Counted from the stretch's first letter, positions 1 to 9,363 are shown. The stretch: DNA of 64,000 nucleotides from Bacteroidales bacterium (GCA_017934185.1 JAGBJY010000043.1:1-64000), one strand, 5' to 3'. Notes: generated by a model not told the origin, from the letters alone. Program-made: numbers and translations.

Positions 1-55
1 AGAAAATAGTGAAGGAAGTCCTCGAGTACTGCTATTTGAAGTTCTGTCTGTGTCA
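1..55 (-). CDS. Putative transposase N-terminus (partial, runs off window)
   Basis: Read on the minus strand, an ATG at 55 opens a frame beginning MTQTELQIAVLEDFLHYF that continues past the left edge. The short N-terminus resembles the start of IS transposases common in Bacteroidetes (ISAon1-like and relatives), but 18 residues are too few to be sure. Its position, head to head with a SusD-like gene that has lost its 5' half, fits an insertion sequence. The IS end would lie between about 90 and 115. No terminal repeat can be confirmed because only one end is visible. Confidence 0.3.
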
Positions 56-78
56 TATCTGAAGGTTCTTTGGTCGTA

Positions 79-86
79 CAAAGATA
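79..86 (-). promoter_or_regulatory. Candidate -7 promoter element TATCTTTG
   Basis: On the minus strand TATCTTTG matches the Bacteroidetes -7 consensus TAnnTTTG and lies 23 bases upstream of the ATG at 55. No good TTG at -33 is visible, so this is a partial match. Confidence 0.4.
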
Positions 87-108
87 CCTCCATTTCGCGA
101 CTACTTGA

Positions 109-807
109 AATATTATCCACGGAAGTTTGGCGATGAGCCCTTCCAGCTCAGTGATTCAGTCCGGTGGATGGGTGGGTTGTTCCTACAACTGGTACCGCCT
201 GTTCGACCAGGAGGACTATCGTATAACCAAGGGGGTCCGTCATCAGTGGCAGTACAACTATCAGGTTTCTTACAACGGCTTCTTCTACTATCCGGAAGGC
301 CTCAAGGAATACTATGCCAGCCTTGCCGATGGCAACACCTATCAGTATGCTACCGACTACCAGTGCCTTGCTTTCACCACAAAGTATAGCGATGTGACGG
401 ACAATTCTACCGACTACACCGATTCTTCCTGGCCTTTCCTCCGTTATGCCGACGTTCTCCTGATTTATGCCGAGGCACAGAATGAGTTGGGCGTCCAGAA
501 TGATGCTATCACGTACTTGAATCTGATTCGTAAGCGTTCCAATGCCGAACTCATGGACGCTTATCCCGGTCAGGATGCTATGCGCAGCGCCATTATCGAA
601 GAGCGTGCAAAGGAATTTGCCTGTGAGGCCGACCGCCGTTGGGATTTGATTCGTTGGGGTATTTACCTTGACGCCATGAATGCCGTCATGTACGATGACG
701 CCGGTATCCACAAGGAGCGTTCCGAGCGCAACCTTCTGTTCCCTATCCCTCAGGAGGAGATTAACTCCAATACGGAGATTAATACAAACAATCCCGGTTG
801 GAATTAG
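109..807 (+). pseudogene. SusD-like nutrient-binding protein, 5'-truncated
   Basis: The frame encodes the C-terminal part of a SusD/RagB outer-membrane lipoprotein that caps a SusC transporter and binds glycans. The typical C-terminal hallmarks are visible: WPFLRYADVLLIYAEAQNEL, then an IIEERAKEFACEADRRWDLIRWG stretch (residues split here: ERAKEF then RRWDLIRWG), and the ending LLFPIPQEE...NPGWN. Intact family members have roughly 500-600 residues and a lipoprotein signal; here the frame is closed upstream by a stop at 106-108 and no signal peptide exists. The first in-frame ATG is at 127. The 5' half is replaced by sequence that looks like an IS end, so the gene is probably dead. The SusC partner would be upstream of the window. 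Confidence 0.75.
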
Positions 808-830
808 TTCATCCCTAACAGTATTGCATT

Positions 831-2021
831 ATGAAAACGAAATACATCCTATTGTTGTCAGTGATGGTGGCCGCCACTCTCTCCTGCAGTAAAGTGGTTA
901 CCTATAAAACCGACCTCCCGGATCGCTTTCTTAACCAAGGCGCTCCGCAGATTTCGGCCATCTACGATATCTATGACGGTGATTTGGAAACCCCTCTGGA
1001 GGAAGGCTCCCTTGCCCAGCTCATCCGTATCACCGGTAAGAACCTGGCCAAGCCCGTAAGCATCAGCTTCAATGGTTTGGCTGCCGATCTTGATAAATGT
1101 TACTGCGAGAATGAGAACAGTTATGTTGTGATTCCTCGTGTACTGCCTTCTGATGTGGATAATAAGCTTGTTTATACCACTGACCAAGGAACAACCACAT
1201 ACACGTTTGCCGTTTCTATCCCTCAGCTTTCCCTCAGCGGTCTCAAAAATGAATTCGCACTTCCGGGCACCAGTGTTCAGGTAGTGGGTGATTTCTTTGA
1301 CCTCTTTGGTTTTGACGCCTATAAGGAAGGTTCCGCTGAGGCAAAGGCTTCCATCTCCATCGGAGAGACCCCCGTACAAATTGACTCTTTGTCCGAGACC
1401 TACATGAGCATCGTCATTCCTGAAGGGACGCCGGATAACAGTGTAATCACCTTCTCCTGGGAAGACGTTACGCTGGGCCCTCAAAGCAAGGACATCCCTT
1501 ATCGTCAGACGGAGGCCATGTTCCTGGGCGATTTCTCCGGTATCGGCTTCTGGAGTTCCGATATGCGTGATGCTATCCTTACCGATGGCTCCAGGGCAGA
1601 TGATCCTGCCACGTTAGGTTACCCCTTCTTCCACTTCAACGGTGCTATTTCTGCCTGGACCTGGTACTCTCTGGGTATGGGTGGTGATTTCCCCCTGGAG
1701 TATAATTGGGAGACGGAGATGGGCAACCTGGTGTTCAAGTGTGAGCTTTGGACCAACTCTTCCAAGCCTATTCCCGCTTACTCTTCGGCCGGTATTCTCG
1801 TACAGTTCAATACTAAGGAGAATGTCTCCCTTAATATGGGCGGAAGTGCTTACAATACTGGCAACGAATGGGTAACTTACAGCTGGCCTCTCTCTTCAGT
1901 GGCCTCCGAAATGCCTGCAAAGGGTGATTATTGGAACTTCTGCGTTACCGTTCAGCCCCCTGTAGACTGGACTGTGGACTTTGCTATGGCCAATTGCCGC
2001 ATTGAACCTGCCAACTATTAA
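831..2021 (+). CDS. Surface glycan-binding lipoprotein (SusE/SGBP position, IPT/TIG-type)
   Basis: This 396-residue protein has a lipoprotein signal ending in a LSC lipobox near residue 19. The middle region (about 40-230) reads as Ig-like IPT/TIG domains, seen in IRITGKNLAKPVSISFNG and the repeated short beta-strand pattern. The C-terminal part, rich in aromatic residues (GFWSSDMRDAIL, SAWTWYSLGMGG), looks like the glycan-binding module of surface glycan-binding proteins. It follows the SusD remnant by 23 bases and precedes the GH26 mannanase, the usual place for an SGBP that holds polysaccharide at the cell surface. The exact ligand cannot be read from sequence; mannan is inferred from context. 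Confidence 0.7.
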   Translation: MKTKYILLLSVMVAATLSCSKVVTYKTDLPDRFLNQGAPQISAIYDIYDGDLETPLEEGSLAQLIRITGKNLAKPVSISFNGLAADLDKCYCENENSYVVIPRVLPSDVDNKLVYTTDQGTTTYTFAVSIPQLSLSGLKNEFALPGTSVQVVGDFFDLFGFDAYKEGSAEAKASISIGETPVQIDSLSETYMSIVIPEGTPDNSVITFSWEDVTLGPQSKDIPYRQTEAMFLGDFSGIGFWSSDMRDAILTDGSRADDPATLGYPFFHFNGAISAWTWYSLGMGGDFPLEYNWETEMGNLVFKCELWTNSSKPIPAYSSAGILVQFNTKENVSLNMGGSAYNTGNEWVTYSWPLSSVASEMPAKGDYWNFCVTVQPPVDWTVDFAMANCRIEPANY

Positions 2022-2032
2022 TACCAAGCAAG

Positions 2033-4192
2033 ATGAAAAAAGTTAGCTATATTCTTTTTGCTGCGCTGGTAGTATTCTCCTGCCAAAAAGAGAAGGAGAA
2101 GGAAGGCCCCAAGACCTCTGATCCTACCAAGGCTCCACAGGTACTGGCCACTTATCCGGAGAATAATGAAACCAGTGCCGAAGTTGTGGATGAGATTGTC
2201 ATTACCTATGACAAGGCCATCACGCTGGCTCCCAACGTAACAGTAAGCGTCAATGGCGTTTACTATGACGAAGACGTTTACGTGCTGGACAAGGAGTTGT
2301 ACATTCCTGTTTCGCTGCGAGGCGGTAATACGTATACCGTGAAAGTGTTGAGTCCTTCCGTCCATGACGGTGACAAGAACTTCGCCCAGGATTTGTCCTT
2401 CAGCTTCACTACGCTTACGCGCAACAATTTTGATCCGGAGGCATTTAACCTCTCTGAGTCCCCGGCCGATCCCAATGCCACAGCAGAGACCAAGGCCCTG
2501 TATACCCTGTTGAAAGATAACTTCGGCAAGAAGACTTTCTCTGCGGCTATGGCTGAGGTGAACTGGAACTATGACAACGCCAAGGCCTTGCAGCAGATTT
2601 CAGGCAAGTATCCGGCTATCAATGCCTTTGACTATATCCACCTTCCCAGCAGCCCCAGCAATTGGATTGACTACGGCGACATCACCCCCGTCAAGGAATG
2701 GGCCGATATGGGCGGCATCGTGGCCGCCGGTTGGCACTGGCTGGTTCCCACCAGCAATCCTAATTCCAGTATGGCGGAGGACACCATAGATACCGGAGAC
2801 TGGGATGTCCAGGGCTGGAGTAACAGTCTCAGCCTCACCCAGGACATGGTGGACTGGTATGGCGATGAAAGGTCCCGGAAAGCCATGGACGCTTTTGCCC
2901 AGTGCACCGTAGGTTCTACCATAGATGTGCATTACAAAAACGCTTCTGGTGCACAGATGGGTTTCCGTAATCATAATTGGGGGAACCTGCAGGATGAAAA
3001 TACCACTTATGACTATTTTGATATTGCCGATGGAAATGGTACCTATACCCTTACCCTCGATGCCGTTTCGCTGGCAGAAATCAAGGCCAATGGCATTATC
3101 ATTGCCGGCCATGACTTCCTGATTTCCTATGTGGTGATTACCCACCCCAAGGAAAATGTGGCCACCGTGGTGGACTTCGACGATGTTGACTTGGGTAACT
3201 GGGCCGGAAACGTATGCCTCACGCAGGACAATATTGACTGGTACACGGATCCCGTTGCCACCGCTGCCATGGCCGCTTTCAAAGAATGCGAGGTGGGTTC
3301 CACGCTGACGGTATACTACAAGAATGCCTCCGGCGCCCAGTTGGGCTACAGGACGCATAACTGGGCTATATGGGAAGACGCCTCCTCCTCTTACAATTAC
3401 TTTGATGTGGCCGATGGCGAGGGCAGTACGGTGCTAACACTCGATGCTACCTCGCTGGCGGAAATCAAGGCGAACGGTATCATCATCGGTGGGCATGATG
3501 CAACCATCACGTATGTGGAGATTGCCAATCCCGCCGAACCGGCCGAGGTGGTTTACTCTTTCAATTCTTCCGCCAATGACTTCAATGCACACGATGCCGT
3601 TGCTTCCGGAAACTGGCAGAACAAGTGGGCCAATGCCGACCTCGACAAACTCGCCGCTTATTTGAAACTGCTGCAGGATGAGAACATTCCCGTACTGTTC
3701 CGTCCTTTGCACGAGGCTTCCGGCGGCTGGTTCTGGTGGGGCTCCACCACGGCTGAAGATTACGTCACTCTTTGGAGATACGTCTACAACTATCTGACTG
3801 CTGCAGGGGTACACAACCTTCTCTGGGTATGGACTTCCTGCCTGGATGATGCTGCCTGGTATCCGGGTGACGAATATGTGGACGTAATTGCCAATGACTG
3901 GTATCCTCAGGCTTGGGAACAGAATCTTTATCATACTTCCGGTATCGCCAATTGGGAAAAACTGCTGGAGATATCGAATACCAAGATCCTCACCCTGGGC
4001 GAATGTGGTCCTATCCCCTCCGTGGGCGAAGCCCTGGAAGATGGGTCTCTCTGGAGCTGGTGGATGCCCTGGTATGGAGAATTCATGAGTGATGAGTCCA
4101 TCAACTCCTCCGCTCAGTTCCGTGCGTGGATGAATTCTTCGTATGTGATTACCATGGACGACCTTGCGGTTAATCAAGACGCTCAATTATGA
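2033..4192 (+). CDS. GH26 endo-beta-mannanase lipoprotein with two nested CBM-like modules
   Basis: The 719-residue protein starts with a lipoprotein signal (VFSC, about residue 17), then a Big_5-like Ig domain (about 36-127). The GH26 barrel begins near residue 150. The acid/base Glu lies in RPLHEASGGWFWWG (E561) and the nucleophile in LTLGECG (E657), as in retaining GH26 beta-mannanases. Unusually, after AAGWHW (about 231-236) the barrel is interrupted by two homologous modules (about 255-371 and 381-498), each with a VGST-YKNASGAQ-G-R-HNW core and a LAEIKANGIII-GHD end. The barrel resumes at FNSSANDFNAHDA. The modules look carbohydrate-binding but their family is not recognised. The gene overlaps the next one by 4 bases, suggesting translational coupling. 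Likely surface-exposed mannan cleavage. Confidence 0.88.
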   Translation: MKKVSYILFAALVVFSCQKEKEKEGPKTSDPTKAPQVLATYPENNETSAEVVDEIVITYDKAITLAPNVTVSVNGVYYDEDVYVLDKELYIPVSLRGGNTYTVKVLSPSVHDGDKNFAQDLSFSFTTLTRNNFDPEAFNLSESPADPNATAETKALYTLLKDNFGKKTFSAAMAEVNWNYDNAKALQQISGKYPAINAFDYIHLPSSPSNWIDYGDITPVKEWADMGGIVAAGWHWLVPTSNPNSSMAEDTIDTGDWDVQGWSNSLSLTQDMVDWYGDERSRKAMDAFAQCTVGSTIDVHYKNASGAQMGFRNHNWGNLQDENTTYDYFDIADGNGTYTLTLDAVSLAEIKANGIIIAGHDFLISYVVITHPKENVATVVDFDDVDLGNWAGNVCLTQDNIDWYTDPVATAAMAAFKECEVGSTLTVYYKNASGAQLGYRTHNWAIWEDASSSYNYFDVADGEGSTVLTLDATSLAEIKANGIIIGGHDATITYVEIANPAEPAEVVYSFNSSANDFNAHDAVASGNWQNKWANADLDKLAAYLKLLQDENIPVLFRPLHEASGGWFWWGSTTAEDYVTLWRYVYNYLTAAGVHNLLWVWTSCLDDAAWYPGDEYVDVIANDWYPQAWEQNLYHTSGIANWEKLLEISNTKILTLGECGPIPSVGEALEDGSLWSWWMPWYGEFMSDESINSSAQFRAWMNSSYVITMDDLAVNQDAQL
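2795..3526 (+). repeat. Tandem duplicated module-coding segment inside GH26
   Basis: Two segments of about 350 bases (2795-3145 and 3173-3526) encode modules that align along their length: LTQD-(M/N)(V/I)DWY, VGST, YKNASGAQ(M/L)G(F/Y)R, YFD(I/V)ADG, LAEIKANGIII(A/G)GHD. This is an internal duplication within one reading frame. Confidence 0.8.
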
Positions 4193-5451
4193 TGAAGAAA
4201 CTTGCAATAGGGTTACTGATTCCTATTATAACCCTTTGCTGCAAGGGGAATACTCCGGACCCGGAACCTGACCCGGGTCCGGACCCTACCCCTGTTTCTG
4301 AAGTTACGGCCATCACCGGCTCCTTTATCCAGCAATGGTATGTTCAGAAATGGTCTCAGACCGACTGGAACAAGGAGATGTCCGTCCTCTCCGAGGCCGG
4401 CATGGAATACCTGATATTCACACCGCTCTCCAAGGATGGCTCGGACGCTGATTATGCGTCTCTGGAACGCTGCCTTTCCGCCGCCAAGGCCAAGGGTATC
4501 AAAGTGATGGTGGGAACCAATTCCAATACCCGGTGGTGGGATGCCTCCATTACCTCTGCATGGCTGAACGGGCAGATGGAAGAGGGGCTTGCCATTGCCA
4601 GGGAAGCGTATAAGCGCTTTAAAACTACCTATCCGGATACTTTTTACGGTTGGTATTGGGACTGGGAGATAGACAATGTGAACTGGGGAAACCGTAAACA
4701 GATGCTTGCCGATGCCTGGAATATCAGCCTTGACGGACTTTCGGCACTGGATGCGGGCATGCCCCTTTTGTTCAGTCCGTTTATGAATCCCAGCATGGGA
4801 ACAGCCTCCCAATACAGAGATTTCTGGAAGTCGTTGTTTCCTTCAGTGCATTTCAGAAAAGGGGATATTTTTGCTCCCCAGGACTGCGCTGGCGGCTTTG
4901 CCATGCCGGTTTCTACCATCAAGTCCTGGCTCTATCAGCTGTCCGAGGCGGCAAAAACCGTAGACGGCCTGGAGTTTTGGGCCAATTTGGAGAACTTTTG
5001 CCAGTATTCTGTTCATGGGGAAAACAAATTCGCCACGGCCCCCTTCAATAGAATCGTGGACCAGATAGCGGGGGAAAAAGCTTTTGCCTCCAGGCTTATT
5101 TGTTTTGCCTATTCCCATTATTACAGTCCTGTTCTTGTCAGAGAAGATTATCACAAAGCTTATCTTCATTATCTGAAGACTGGAGAAATACTGGAAGTAG
5201 GAAAGCCCTCCAGAGTAAGCAGCGTATCCCAAGAAGTTGGGACGGGCGTTGCCTTGCGCTGGGTCATCGCTACAAAGACGAATGTCGATGGCTTCTCCCT
5301 GTACAAGAACGGGAAATTGCTGCTGAAGTTGCAGGCGAGTGAGAATACTTATCCGGATTATTTCTTTGACTATGACGGGAAGGCCTCGGATGCCTATCAG
5401 ATTGCCACCTATAATATCAACGGAGTAGAAAGTGAGAAAGTTACTTTTTAG
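4189..5451 (+). CDS. DUF4434-type glycoside-hydrolase-like lipoprotein
   Basis: A 420-residue lipoprotein: the signal ends near LCC (about residue 18), followed by a Pro/Asp/Gly linker (PDPEPDPGPDPTP). The body shows TIM-barrel-like motifs of the DUF4434 family: ITGSFIQQWY, FYGWYWDWEID, LLFSPFMNP and FAPQDCAGG. DUF4434 proteins occur in Bacteroidetes polysaccharide loci and are presumed glycosidases, but no activity is firmly assigned. A C-terminal fibronectin-like segment (VSSVSQEVGTGVALRWVIA onward) follows. The start overlaps the GH26 stop (ATGA arrangement), so the two are probably co-translated. Substrate unknown; hemicellulose by context. Confidence 0.7.
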   Translation: MMKKLAIGLLIPIITLCCKGNTPDPEPDPGPDPTPVSEVTAITGSFIQQWYVQKWSQTDWNKEMSVLSEAGMEYLIFTPLSKDGSDADYASLERCLSAAKAKGIKVMVGTNSNTRWWDASITSAWLNGQMEEGLAIAREAYKRFKTTYPDTFYGWYWDWEIDNVNWGNRKQMLADAWNISLDGLSALDAGMPLLFSPFMNPSMGTASQYRDFWKSLFPSVHFRKGDIFAPQDCAGGFAMPVSTIKSWLYQLSEAAKTVDGLEFWANLENFCQYSVHGENKFATAPFNRIVDQIAGEKAFASRLICFAYSHYYSPVLVREDYHKAYLHYLKTGEILEVGKPSRVSSVSQEVGTGVALRWVIATKTNVDGFSLYKNGKLLLKLQASENTYPDYFFDYDGKASDAYQIATYNINGVESEKVTF

Positions 5452-5659
5452 TTTCTTCGCCCTGATTGCCTTAATAGCCTGTACTCCGTCTACGGTGGAG
5501 GTTCTGCCCATTTCCGGAACTCGGGTAACACTGGCCTGGAAGGACGCCAGGAATCTTTACAGCAATCCGCAGGATGTCCCAATACAATGGCGGACGAAAG
5601 TAGACGAGTGGCATTCCCTGGGCATGGAGTTTTTGTTGCGGAGCACAAGGTTTGCATAG
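5432..5659 (+). pseudogene. Truncated DUF4434-like lipoprotein remnant
   Basis: A GTG-started 75-residue frame begins with a good lipoprotein signal (LIALIACTPS) and then ISGTRVTLAW...EWHSLGMEFLL, which matches the N-terminal region of the preceding DUF4434 protein (ITGSFIQQW...LSEAGMEYLIF). It then ends abruptly after RSTRFA, with no barrel. The simplest reading is a second DUF4434 gene whose 3' part has been deleted. It overlaps the previous gene by 20 bases and lies 28 bases before the GH5. It could still express a short exported peptide. Confidence 0.55.
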
Positions 5660-5687
5660 ATGAAGTTTATGTTTATTGACAGCTGAT

Positions 5688-6959
5688 ATGAACCGATTCC
5701 CGTTTTTTGCATTGCTGGCCGTGCTGTTGTTTTGGACCTGTACAAAAGAAGGTGGTCCCGGTGAGGGGAATGACCCTGCAGAAACTTCTGAAGCACCGGC
5801 ACAACTGGTGGAACGGCTGGGCCTGGGGTGGAACCTGGGCAATCAACTGGATGCCTTCTACAATTATAAGGAGGCCGGCAGCAAGTATAATATGCCGGAC
5901 GAAACCTGCTGGGGCAATCCCAAAGTCACTTCGGCCACTTTCAAGGCGGTGAAGGCAGCGGGTTTTTCCTCCGTACGGCTGCCGGTGACCTGGCTGGGGA
6001 AAATCGGCCCCGCTCCGGAATATACTATTGATGATCTGTGGCTGAATCGTGTGTATCAAGTGGCAGGCTATGCGCACAGTGCGGGCCTGAACGTGATTGT
6101 CAACACCCATCACGACGAAAACCATGGTGACGACCATTGGCTGGACATCGCAGGCGCAGCTGTCAACAGCAGTCTGAACGAGCGTATTATAGGAGAAATT
6201 ACAGCAGTTTGGACCCAGATTGCCACAAAGTTTGCCGATTGCGGTGACTGGCTCATTCTGGAAGGGTTTAATGAAATCAATGACGGGGGATGGGGGCACA
6301 GTGAAGCCTTTGAGGCAAATCCGTCCAAACAGTGCGAAGTCCTCAATGAATGGAATCAGGCCTTTGTAGATGCAGTCCGTGCCACGGGTGGGAACAATGC
6401 CACCCGCTGGTTAGGCTGTCCTACTTATGCCGCGAGCCCTGCATACGCTTCTTACGCCCGCATGCCTGAAGATCCTGCCGGAAAACTCCTGCTGGCCGTG
6501 CACTTTTATGACCCGTACGAGTATACCATCGGTGAGGACCAGTTCCCAGAGTGGGGACATACCGGCAAGTCGGGGAAGAAAGCTGCCTGGGGAGATGAAT
6601 CCAATGTGCGCAAGGTGCTGGGCAAGCTCTCTACAGAGTTTGTACAGAAGGGAATTCCCGTGTACTTGGGCGAATTTGGTTGCTCCATGCGGAAGCAGTC
6701 GGAGGCCCGCGCATGGGCGTTTTACAAGTACTATCTGGAGTATGTGGTGAAAGCCGCCCGCACTTACGGGATGCCTTGCCTGCTTTGGGACAATGGCGTA
6801 GTAGGAGCTGGCGCCGAAAACCATGGTTACCTTGATCATGGAACCGGAGCATATATCAATGGCTCTGAACCGCTGATTGAAACCATGGTCAAAGCGTGGT
6901 CTTCCACCGACGCCTCCTATACCCTTCAAAGTGTATACGACAGCGCCCCGCAGTTGTAG
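5688..6959 (+). CDS. GH5 endoglucanase/xyloglucanase-type lipoprotein (GH5_4-like)
   Basis: The ATG at 5688 is chosen because it directly precedes a lipoprotein signal (MNRFPFFALLAVLLFWTC); the upstream TTG adds no signal. The 423-residue protein has the GH5 pattern GLGWNLGNQLDA (about 46-56), SVRLPVTW, VIVNTHHDENHGD, the acid/base in EGFNEIN (E196) and the nucleophile in VYLGEFGC (E329). The GWNLGN-LDA and ETCWGNP features resemble subfamily GH5_4, which includes xyloglucanases, lichenases and endoglucanases; mannan or glucomannan activity is also possible. It probably acts at the cell surface on the glucan part of glucomannan or on xyloglucan. Confidence 0.85.
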   Translation: MNRFPFFALLAVLLFWTCTKEGGPGEGNDPAETSEAPAQLVERLGLGWNLGNQLDAFYNYKEAGSKYNMPDETCWGNPKVTSATFKAVKAAGFSSVRLPVTWLGKIGPAPEYTIDDLWLNRVYQVAGYAHSAGLNVIVNTHHDENHGDDHWLDIAGAAVNSSLNERIIGEITAVWTQIATKFADCGDWLILEGFNEINDGGWGHSEAFEANPSKQCEVLNEWNQAFVDAVRATGGNNATRWLGCPTYAASPAYASYARMPEDPAGKLLLAVHFYDPYEYTIGEDQFPEWGHTGKSGKKAAWGDESNVRKVLGKLSTEFVQKGIPVYLGEFGCSMRKQSEARAWAFYKYYLEYVVKAARTYGMPCLLWDNGVVGAGAENHGYLDHGTGAYINGSEPLIETMVKAWSSTDASYTLQSVYDSAPQL

Positions 6960-7033
6960 CCGTGGCGCTTAATGTGTTGATAATGTATTAACCCACCCGC
7001 ACGTTGTGCGAAGTAACTGAAAATGAGATAGAT

Positions 7034-8122
7034 ATGCGCCACGCATTACCGCAGATTGCGCTCTGCGCCCTTACCGCCTGCGGCGGCAACCCCAAACCCA
7101 TGGAAACGCCCAAAGACCAACTGGTGCACCGGCTCTTCACCTATGCAGAGCAGGGCAAGATAGCCTACGGCCATCAGGACGACCTTGCCTACGGTCACGC
7201 CTGGTGCGTCTCCGACTGGGAGAACGACCCTCTGGAGCGCTCGGACGTGAAGGCCGTGACGGGGCAGTACCCCGTAGTCATCGGCTTTGACCTTGGGGGC
7301 ATCGAGCTGGCCGATTCCTGCAACCTGGACGGCGTGCCCTTCGGCCTTATCCGGAAGGCGGCAAAAGCGCACGTGGAGCGGGGCGGCATGGTCACCTTCT
7401 CCTGGCATCCGAGAAATCCCCTCACCGGCGGCGATGCCTGGGACATTTCCTCTGACGAGGTGGTCCGATCCGTCCTTCCCGGCGGCGAGAAAGTGCAGGA
7501 ATTCCGCACCTGGCTGCAACGTGCGGCCGATTTCATCGAATCCATCGGCGAGCCTGTGGTTTTCCGCCCTTGGCATGAGAATGTGGGCAGTTGGTTCTGG
7601 TGGGGCGGGAAGCTTTGTTCGGCCCAGGAATACCAGGAACTGTACCGCCAGACCTGGATTTACTTCACGCGGGAGCGGGGCCTCAAGGACATCCTCTGGT
7701 GCTATTCTCCCAATGGCAACTGCCCGCCCCAGGAGTATATGTCCCGCTATCCCGGCGACGAATTTGTGGACATCCTGGGCGTGGACACCTATGAATATGT
7801 GGGGGAGGGCAGCCTGGAAGAGGCATCGGCACGCTACACGGAGGAGCTCAAATCGGCTCTTACGTACCTCACCGCCCTTTCCGCCGAGCATCACAAACTC
7901 ATGTGCCTTAGTGAAACGGGCCTGGAGGGCCTTCCGGACCCTACTTGGTGGACCGCTACACTGGAGCCCGCCATCCGGGACTTCTCCATCTCCTACGTGC
8001 TCACCTGGCGCAATGCCCACGACAAACCGGGCCATTTCTATGCCGCCTGGGAAGGCTTTGAGAACGCGGCCGACATGAAAGCGTTCAGTGAACTTGACAA
8101 CATCGATTTCTTGACATACTAA
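7034..8122 (+). CDS. GH26 beta-mannanase lipoprotein
   Basis: The start at 7034 gives a signal with lipobox LTAC-G (about residue 16); a TTG start further upstream would spoil it. The 362-residue mature form is a single GH26 domain without extra modules: FSWHPRNP (about 122-129), acid/base in [16 protein letters not shown] (E182), nucleophile in CLSETG (E294). It is a compact paralogue of the larger GH26 at 2033. In Bacteroidetes mannan loci such small GH26 enzymes often release mannobiose, which would feed the epimerase/phosphorylase route here; that role is inferred. Gap to the next gene is 7 bases. Confidence 0.88.
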   Translation: MRHALPQIALCALTACGGNPKPMETPKDQLVHRLFTYAEQGKIAYGHQDDLAYGHAWCVSDWENDPLERSDVKAVTGQYPVVIGFDLGGIELADSCNLDGVPFGLIRKAAKAHVERGGMVTFSWHPRNPLTGGDAWDISSDEVVRSVLPGGEKVQEFRTWLQRAADFIESIGEPVVFRPWHENVGSWFWWGGKLCSAQEYQELYRQTWIYFTRERGLKDILWCYSPNGNCPPQEYMSRYPGDEFVDILGVDTYEYVGEGSLEEASARYTEELKSALTYLTALSAEHHKLMCLSETGLEGLPDPTWWTATLEPAIRDFSISYVLTWRNAHDKPGHFYAAWEGFENAADMKAFSELDNIDFLTY

Positions 8123-8129
8123 ACCTACT

Positions 8130-9290
8130 ATGACTTTCAACGAAAGATTAGCCGAAATCACTTATGCCCACCAGGCGCTGCTGGAAAGGGCCAATACGCC
8201 CATCGAGGGCAACGGCATCTATGAGCGTTATGCCCATCCGGTCCTTACCGCCGATCATGCTCCGCTGGAGTGGCGCTACGACCTTAACCCGGAGACCAAT
8301 CCCTACCTGATGGAACGCATCGGCGTGCATGCAGTACTCAACGCCGGCGCCATCAAATGGAAGGGAAAATACCTGGTGGTGGCCCGCGTAGAAGGCAACG
8401 ACCGCAAATCTTTCTTTGCGGTGGCCGAAAGCCCCAACGGCGTAGACAATTTCAAGTTCTGGCCCCGGCCCGTCACCATGCCGGAGTGGGGCGAACCGGC
8501 CACCAATATCTACGACATGCGCCTCACCGCCCATGAGGACGGCTGGGTGTACGGCATTTTCTGCGTAGAGCGGAAAGACCCGTCGGCCCCTTCGGATTTA
8601 TCGGCCGCAACGGCTGCCGCAGGCGTGGCCCGCACCAAGGATTTCGTGAACTGGGAGCGTCTGCCCGACATTCAGAGCCGCAGCCAGCAGCGCAATGTGG
8701 TGCTGCATCCGGAGTTCGTGGACGGCAAATATGCCCTGTACACGCGCCCGCAGGATGGTTTCATTGACACCGGCAGCGGCGGCGGTATCGGCTGGGCCCT
8801 GGTAGACAGCATGGAGCATGCGGTGATTGGCGAGGAAAAGATTATCAACGCCCGTCACTATCACACCATTATGGAGGTGAAAAACGGCGAAGGGCCGCAT
8901 CCTATCAAGACCCCTCGCGGCTGGCTGCACCTGGCCCACGGCGTTCGCGGCTGCGCCAGCGGCCTCCGGTATGTACTGTACATGTACATGACGGCCCTGG
9001 ACGATCCCACCCGCGTGATTGCCCAGCCCGGCGGCTTCTTCATGGCTCCGGAAGGCTGGGAGTATGTGGGGGACGTGATGAACGTGCTCTTTGCCAACGG
9101 CTGGATTGCCGATGACAACGGCAAGGTATTCATCTACTACGCCTCGTCCGATACCCGCCTCCACGTAGCCACCTCCACCGTAGACCGGCTCATCGACTAC
9201 TGCATGAACACCCCGGCCGATGGTCTTCGCACCGGCCTTTCCGTGCAAGCCATCAACGCCCTCATCGACCGAAACACCAACTCCCTGTAA
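8130..9290 (+). CDS. GH130 4-O-beta-D-mannosyl-D-glucose phosphorylase
   Basis: A 386-residue cytoplasmic protein with no signal peptide. It matches the mannosylglucose phosphorylase group of GH130: [19 protein letters not shown] (71-89), [14 protein letters not shown] with the general acid Asp at D129, and a phosphate/sugar-site region [20 protein letters not shown] (ends at about 265). The enzyme splits mannosyl-glucose with phosphate to mannose-1-phosphate and glucose. The AGE-type epimerase at 15685 would make this substrate from mannobiose, and the symporter at 19223 could import mannobiose. A long palindrome follows 8 bases after the stop and may attenuate or end transcription. Confidence 0.92.
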   Translation: MTFNERLAEITYAHQALLERANTPIEGNGIYERYAHPVLTADHAPLEWRYDLNPETNPYLMERIGVHAVLNAGAIKWKGKYLVVARVEGNDRKSFFAVAESPNGVDNFKFWPRPVTMPEWGEPATNIYDMRLTAHEDGWVYGIFCVERKDPSAPSDLSAATAAAGVARTKDFVNWERLPDIQSRSQQRNVVLHPEFVDGKYALYTRPQDGFIDTGSGGGIGWALVDSMEHAVIGEEKIINARHYHTIMEVKNGEGPHPIKTPRGWLHLAHGVRGCASGLRYVLYMYMTALDDPTRVIAQPGGFFMAPEGWEYVGDVMNVLFANGWIADDNGKVFIYYASSDTRLHVATSTVDRLIDYCMNTPADGLRTGLSVQAINALIDRNTNSL

Positions 9291-9298
9291 ATCAATCC

Positions 9299-9345
9299 TT
9301 TCCATAAAAACAGTAAGCAATAATTGCTTACTGTTTTTATGGAAA
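9299..9345. repeat. REP-like perfect palindrome, copy 1
   Basis: Two 22-base arms (9299-9320 and 9324-9345) are exact reverse complements around a TAA loop. The core CAGTAAGCAA-TAA-TTGCTTACTG is shared with the copies at 20613 and 22354. The A-run before and T-run after the core also give it the shape of a bidirectional terminator. It lies between GH130 and the esterase. Confidence 0.9.
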
Positions 9346-9363
9346 TAGCTCAGTATCAATCAC

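Noticed and set aside
6960..7033. Promoter in the gap between GH5 and the second GH26
   Set aside because: Only a tiny GCAC-GTT-GTGC hairpin is visible; no TAnnTTTG element with a proper partner was found.
9299..9345. Simple intrinsic terminator as the only explanation of the palindromes
   Set aside because: The shape fits a bidirectional terminator, but near-identity of core and loop at three unrelated sites, compensated arm changes and the adjacent RAYT favour a repeat family. A terminator effect remains possible.
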